NCBI GenBank assembly: GCA_030679915.1
Contig: JAUXRY010000018.1
Location: forward strand, 1-64,000
Reading direction: 5' to 3'
Source: Thiobacillus sp.
Lineage (GTDB): Bacteria; Pseudomonadota; Gammaproteobacteria; Burkholderiales; Thiobacillaceae
DNA: 64,000 nt
Both the position numbers and the translations under genes were made by a program. The stretch's first letter is position 1. The number at the start of each line of letters is the position of its first letter. The notes beneath the pieces are model-generated. The model ran no database searches and was not told the origin of the DNA. It saw nothing but the letters and a program-made list of their open reading frames with translations. Shown here piece by piece: positions 61,726 through 64,000 of the stretch.

Positions 61726-63084
61726 ATGCAGGGCATGTGGGGATTGGTGTTGGCGTTTGCGGTAGCCGGCGCACAGGCGGCGGTGACCGATGTGATGCTG
61801 GACAACGGCTTGCGGGTGATTGTGCAGGAAGATCATCGCGCGCCGGTGATGGTGTCGCAGGTGTGGTATCGGGCGGGGTCGGTTGATGAATTCAACGGCA
61901 CCACCGGCGTGGCCCACGTGCTTGAACACATGATGTTCAAGGGAACCAAGACGGTGCCGCCGGGTGAGTTCTCCAAGCGGATTGCCGCGGCCGGTGGGCG
62001 CGAGAACGCATTTACCAGTCGCGACCACACGGCGTATTTCCAGCAGATGCAGAAAGACCGGCTCGAGTTGGCCCTGCAGTTGGAAGCCGACCGCATGACC
62101 AATCTCATTATCAGCGACGAACTGTTCGCCAAGGAAATCCAGGTGGTGATGGAGGAGCGGCGCTTGCGCACCGACGATCAGGCGCAGTCGATCGCGTATG
62201 AGCGCTTGATGGCGACGGCGTATCAGGCGCACCCGTACCGCCGCCCCATCATCGGCTGGATGGACGACTTGCAGAACATGACCGGGCAGGATGCGCGTGA
62301 TTGGTATAACCGCTGGTACTCCCCCAACAACGCCACGCTGGTGGTGGCGGGTGACGTCAAGGCCGACGAAGTCATTGCATTGGCCAAGCAATATTTTGGC
62401 CCGCTGCCCGCGCGCGCGCTGCCCACCCGCAAGCCGCAAGTTGAACCGGCGCAGATTGGCAGCAAGCGCATTGTGGTGAAAGCGCCGGCACAAGTCCCTT
62501 ATCTGCTGATGGCTTGGCATGCGCCTTCTCTCAAGGATTGGGAAAAGGACACGTCGCCTTATGCGTTGCAGATTTTGGCCGGCGTTCTGTCGGGCAATGA
62601 TTCGGCGCGCTTGCAAAAAACACTGGTTAAAACGCAGCAGATTGCGGTGAACGCCAGTGCAGGATACGACGCGGTTTCGCGTGGCCCCGCCCTGTTCATG
62701 GTGGATGCGACGCCGGCGGCAGGTAAATCGGTTGCGGACCTGGAGAAAGCCATACGCAAGGAGCTGGATCGCGTCAAACGTGAAGGTATTAGTGATTCGG
62801 AGTTGGCGCGAGTGAAGGCGCAGGTCATCGCGGGGGAGGTTTACCAGCGTGATTCGCTGTTTTATCAGGCCATGCAACTGGGGGATTACGTGACCGCAGG
62901 CCTGCCGCCCGCAGCCTTGGCGGGACGTGTCGGGAAATTGCGTGCGGTCACTGCGAAGGAAGTACAGGCCGCCGCGCAGCAATGGTTGAAGGACGATCAA
63001 CTGAGCGTGGCTGAACTCGATCCACAGGTCCTGAAACCTCAGGCTAAGAACGCGGCCGTGTCAGGAGTGCGTCATGCAAACTAA
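61726..63084 (+). CDS. M16 family zinc metallopeptidase
   Basis: This 452-residue exported peptidase starts at ATG 61726 behind GAGGAGTGA, with a signal peptide (GLVLAFAVAGAQA). The inverted zinc motif HxxEH is visible as HVLEHMMFKGTKTVP near residue 68, with the downstream Glu in the FAKEIQVVMEERR region. The C-terminal inactive half follows. It forms a pair with the next gene, which overlaps by 11 bases; such pairs act as active and inactive partners. Substrate unknown; periplasmic protein or peptide degradation is likely. Confidence 0.94.
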   Translation: MQGMWGLVLAFAVAGAQAAVTDVMLDNGLRVIVQEDHRAPVMVSQVWYRAGSVDEFNGTTGVAHVLEHMMFKGTKTVPPGEFSKRIAAAGGRENAFTSRDHTAYFQQMQKDRLELALQLEADRMTNLIISDELFAKEIQVVMEERRLRTDDQAQSIAYERLMATAYQAHPYRRPIIGWMDDLQNMTGQDARDWYNRWYSPNNATLVVAGDVKADEVIALAKQYFGPLPARALPTRKPQVEPAQIGSKRIVVKAPAQVPYLLMAWHAPSLKDWEKDTSPYALQILAGVLSGNDSARLQKTLVKTQQIAVNASAGYDAVSRGPALFMVDATPAAGKSVADLEKAIRKELDRVKREGISDSELARVKAQVIAGEVYQRDSLFYQAMQLGDYVTAGLPPAALAGRVGKLRAVTAKEVQAAAQQWLKDDQLSVAELDPQVLKPQAKNAAVSGVRHAN

Positions 63085-64000
63085 ACAGCTATTTTTCAAA
63101 CTGCCATCGCCCGGCGTCTTCCTGGTTGCATTGCTATTCTGCTTGCCACAGGTGGCGCAGGCCGCGCTGACTATTCAGCACTGGACAACGCCACAGGGTG
63201 CACGCGTGGTATTCGTCGAAAGCCACGAATTGCCGATGCTGGATGTGGCAGTGGAATTTCCTGCTGGCAGCGCCCGCGATCCTGCGGACAAGCCGGGACT
63301 CGCCCAGTTGACGCACAGCTTGTTGGATCAAGGTGCAGCCGGGTTGTCGGACACCGCGATTGCTTTTGGCCTCGCCGATGTAGGCGCAGTGCTGTCGGGA
63401 CATCTGGATCGTGACCGCGGAGGCGTTACGCTTCGCACCTTGTCCTCGTCCCCGGAAAAAGACAAGGCGCTGGAAATGCTTGCGCGCGTGTTGCAACAAC
63501 CCGATTTTCCGGGTGAGGTGGTCAAGCGCGAAAAGAAGCGCTTGATGGCAGGCATTCGTGAAGCCGAAGCCGATCCCGGTAACGTTGCCAGCAAGGCGTT
63601 TTATCGTGCGATGTACGGCACGCATCCTTATGCCCACGATGAAGCAGGCGAGATCGACTCGATTGACAAGCTGACACGCGGTGATTTGCAGGCCTTTTAC
63701 CGCAGCCACTACAGTGCCCCCAATGCAGTGATTGCCTTGATGGGTGATATCACGCGGGCTGAGGCCGAAGCCATTGCAAATCGCCTGGCAGCAGGGTTGT
63801 CCCAGGTGCCGGCGCTGCCGGCACTGCCGAAACCTGACCTGGCAGCGGCTTCGGACACGCGCATTGCGTATCCTTCCACCCAAAGCCATGTGTTGATGGG
63901 TGTAGTGGGGGTGTCGCGCAATGATCCCGATTACTTCTCGCTGTATGTCGGCAACTATGTGCTGGGGGGCGGTGGCTTCGACTCGCAGTTGATGCGCGAG
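63074..64000 (+). CDS. M16 family peptidase-like protein, second partner (partial, C-terminus cut)
   Basis: This starts at ATG 63074 with GGAG upstream and runs open to the window end (309 codons visible). It has a signal peptide (FLVALLFCLPQVAQA) and the M16 fold (VFVESHELPMLDVAVEFPAG and SHYSAPNAVIALMGDI). At the zinc-site position it reads LAQLTHSLLDQGAAG, so the HxxEH motif is missing and this is the non-catalytic partner, as usual for the second gene of such pairs. Confidence 0.92.
   Translation, partial: MQTKQLFFKLPSPGVFLVALLFCLPQVAQAALTIQHWTTPQGARVVFVESHELPMLDVAVEFPAGSARDPADKPGLAQLTHSLLDQGAAGLSDTAIAFGLADVGAVLSGHLDRDRGGVTLRTLSSSPEKDKALEMLARVLQQPDFPGEVVKREKKRLMAGIREAEADPGNVASKAFYRAMYGTHPYAHDEAGEIDSIDKLTRGDLQAFYRSHYSAPNAVIALMGDITRAEAEAIANRLAAGLSQVPALPALPKPDLAAASDTRIAYPSTQSHVLMGVVGVSRNDPDYFSLYVGNYVLGGGGFDSQLMRE

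Noticed and set aside
61693-63000. 435-codon open frame on the minus strand
   Set aside because: It lies fully antisense to a clear M16 peptidase with intact HxxEH motif; its His/Arg-rich composition is a codon-bias shadow.

Overview
The window reads as chromosomal DNA of a moderately GC-rich Gram-negative bacterium, most likely a betaproteobacterium, possibly of the Nitrosomonadales type. That placement is inferred from several things: the bioB-F-H-C-D order with a BioC/BioH pathway, an aa3 oxidase operon carrying DUF2244, DUF2970 and DUF2909 accessory proteins, a cbb3 oxidase operon directly behind it, an EpsA-type LuxR regulator, PEP-CTERM proteins, and an HrcA (CIRCE) site in front of rpoH. 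No rRNA, tRNA, CRISPR array or insertion sequence was recognised.

Layout. 1-3.6 kb (minus strand): part of a surface-polysaccharide export locus, with a Wzt-like ATPase (cut by the window edge), a fucosyltransferase-like enzyme, a Wzm-like ABC-2 permease and a GT2 glycosyltransferase. 3.9-6.1 kb: aroB and a dGTPase-like gene. 6.1-11.8 kb: comF, then a divergent operon made of a small membrane protein plus bioBFHCD. 11.9-21.7 kb: aa3 cytochrome c oxidase (coxB, coxA, ctaG, coxC) with its assembly and heme A genes (SURF1, SCO-like, ctaA, ctaB), an Rrf2 regulator and a SCO1/SenC lipoprotein. 21.8-27.8 kb: cbb3 oxidase ccoNOQP, then ccoG, a FixH-like gene, ccoS and a 35-residue membrane peptide. 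27.9-28.8 kb: rpoH (minus) under a perfect CIRCE element.

28.8-59 kb is an accessory region lying between rpoH and ftsX. In many proteobacteria those two genes are adjacent in the order ftsY-ftsE-ftsX-rpoH, and the strand and order here fit that arrangement split by about 30 kb. It contains an unknown acidic protein, PEP-CTERM-type proteins (one broken by two frameshifts), an EAL-CBS-GGDEF protein, EpsA, an intact PEP-CTERM protein and a PstS-like secreted protein. Its main content is a nine-gene same-strand block (36.8-57.1 kb): an FhaC-type transporter, a 3420-residue filamentous-haemagglutinin-family exoprotein with a DUF3739-like C-terminus, a secreted 5'-nucleotidase, a DUF2341-LamG-ExbB fusion, ExbD, a TonB-like protein, a porin with a coiled-coil N-terminus, a secreted ankyrin-repeat protein and a periplasmic coiled-coil protein. 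My working hypothesis is a two-partner-secreted surface fibre coupled to its own proton-driven ExbBD-TonB motor and outer-membrane porin. This is the best candidate for an undescribed system in the window.

59-64 kb returns to core genes: ftsX, ftsE and ftsY (minus), and divergently a pair of M16 peptidases, the second running off the window end.
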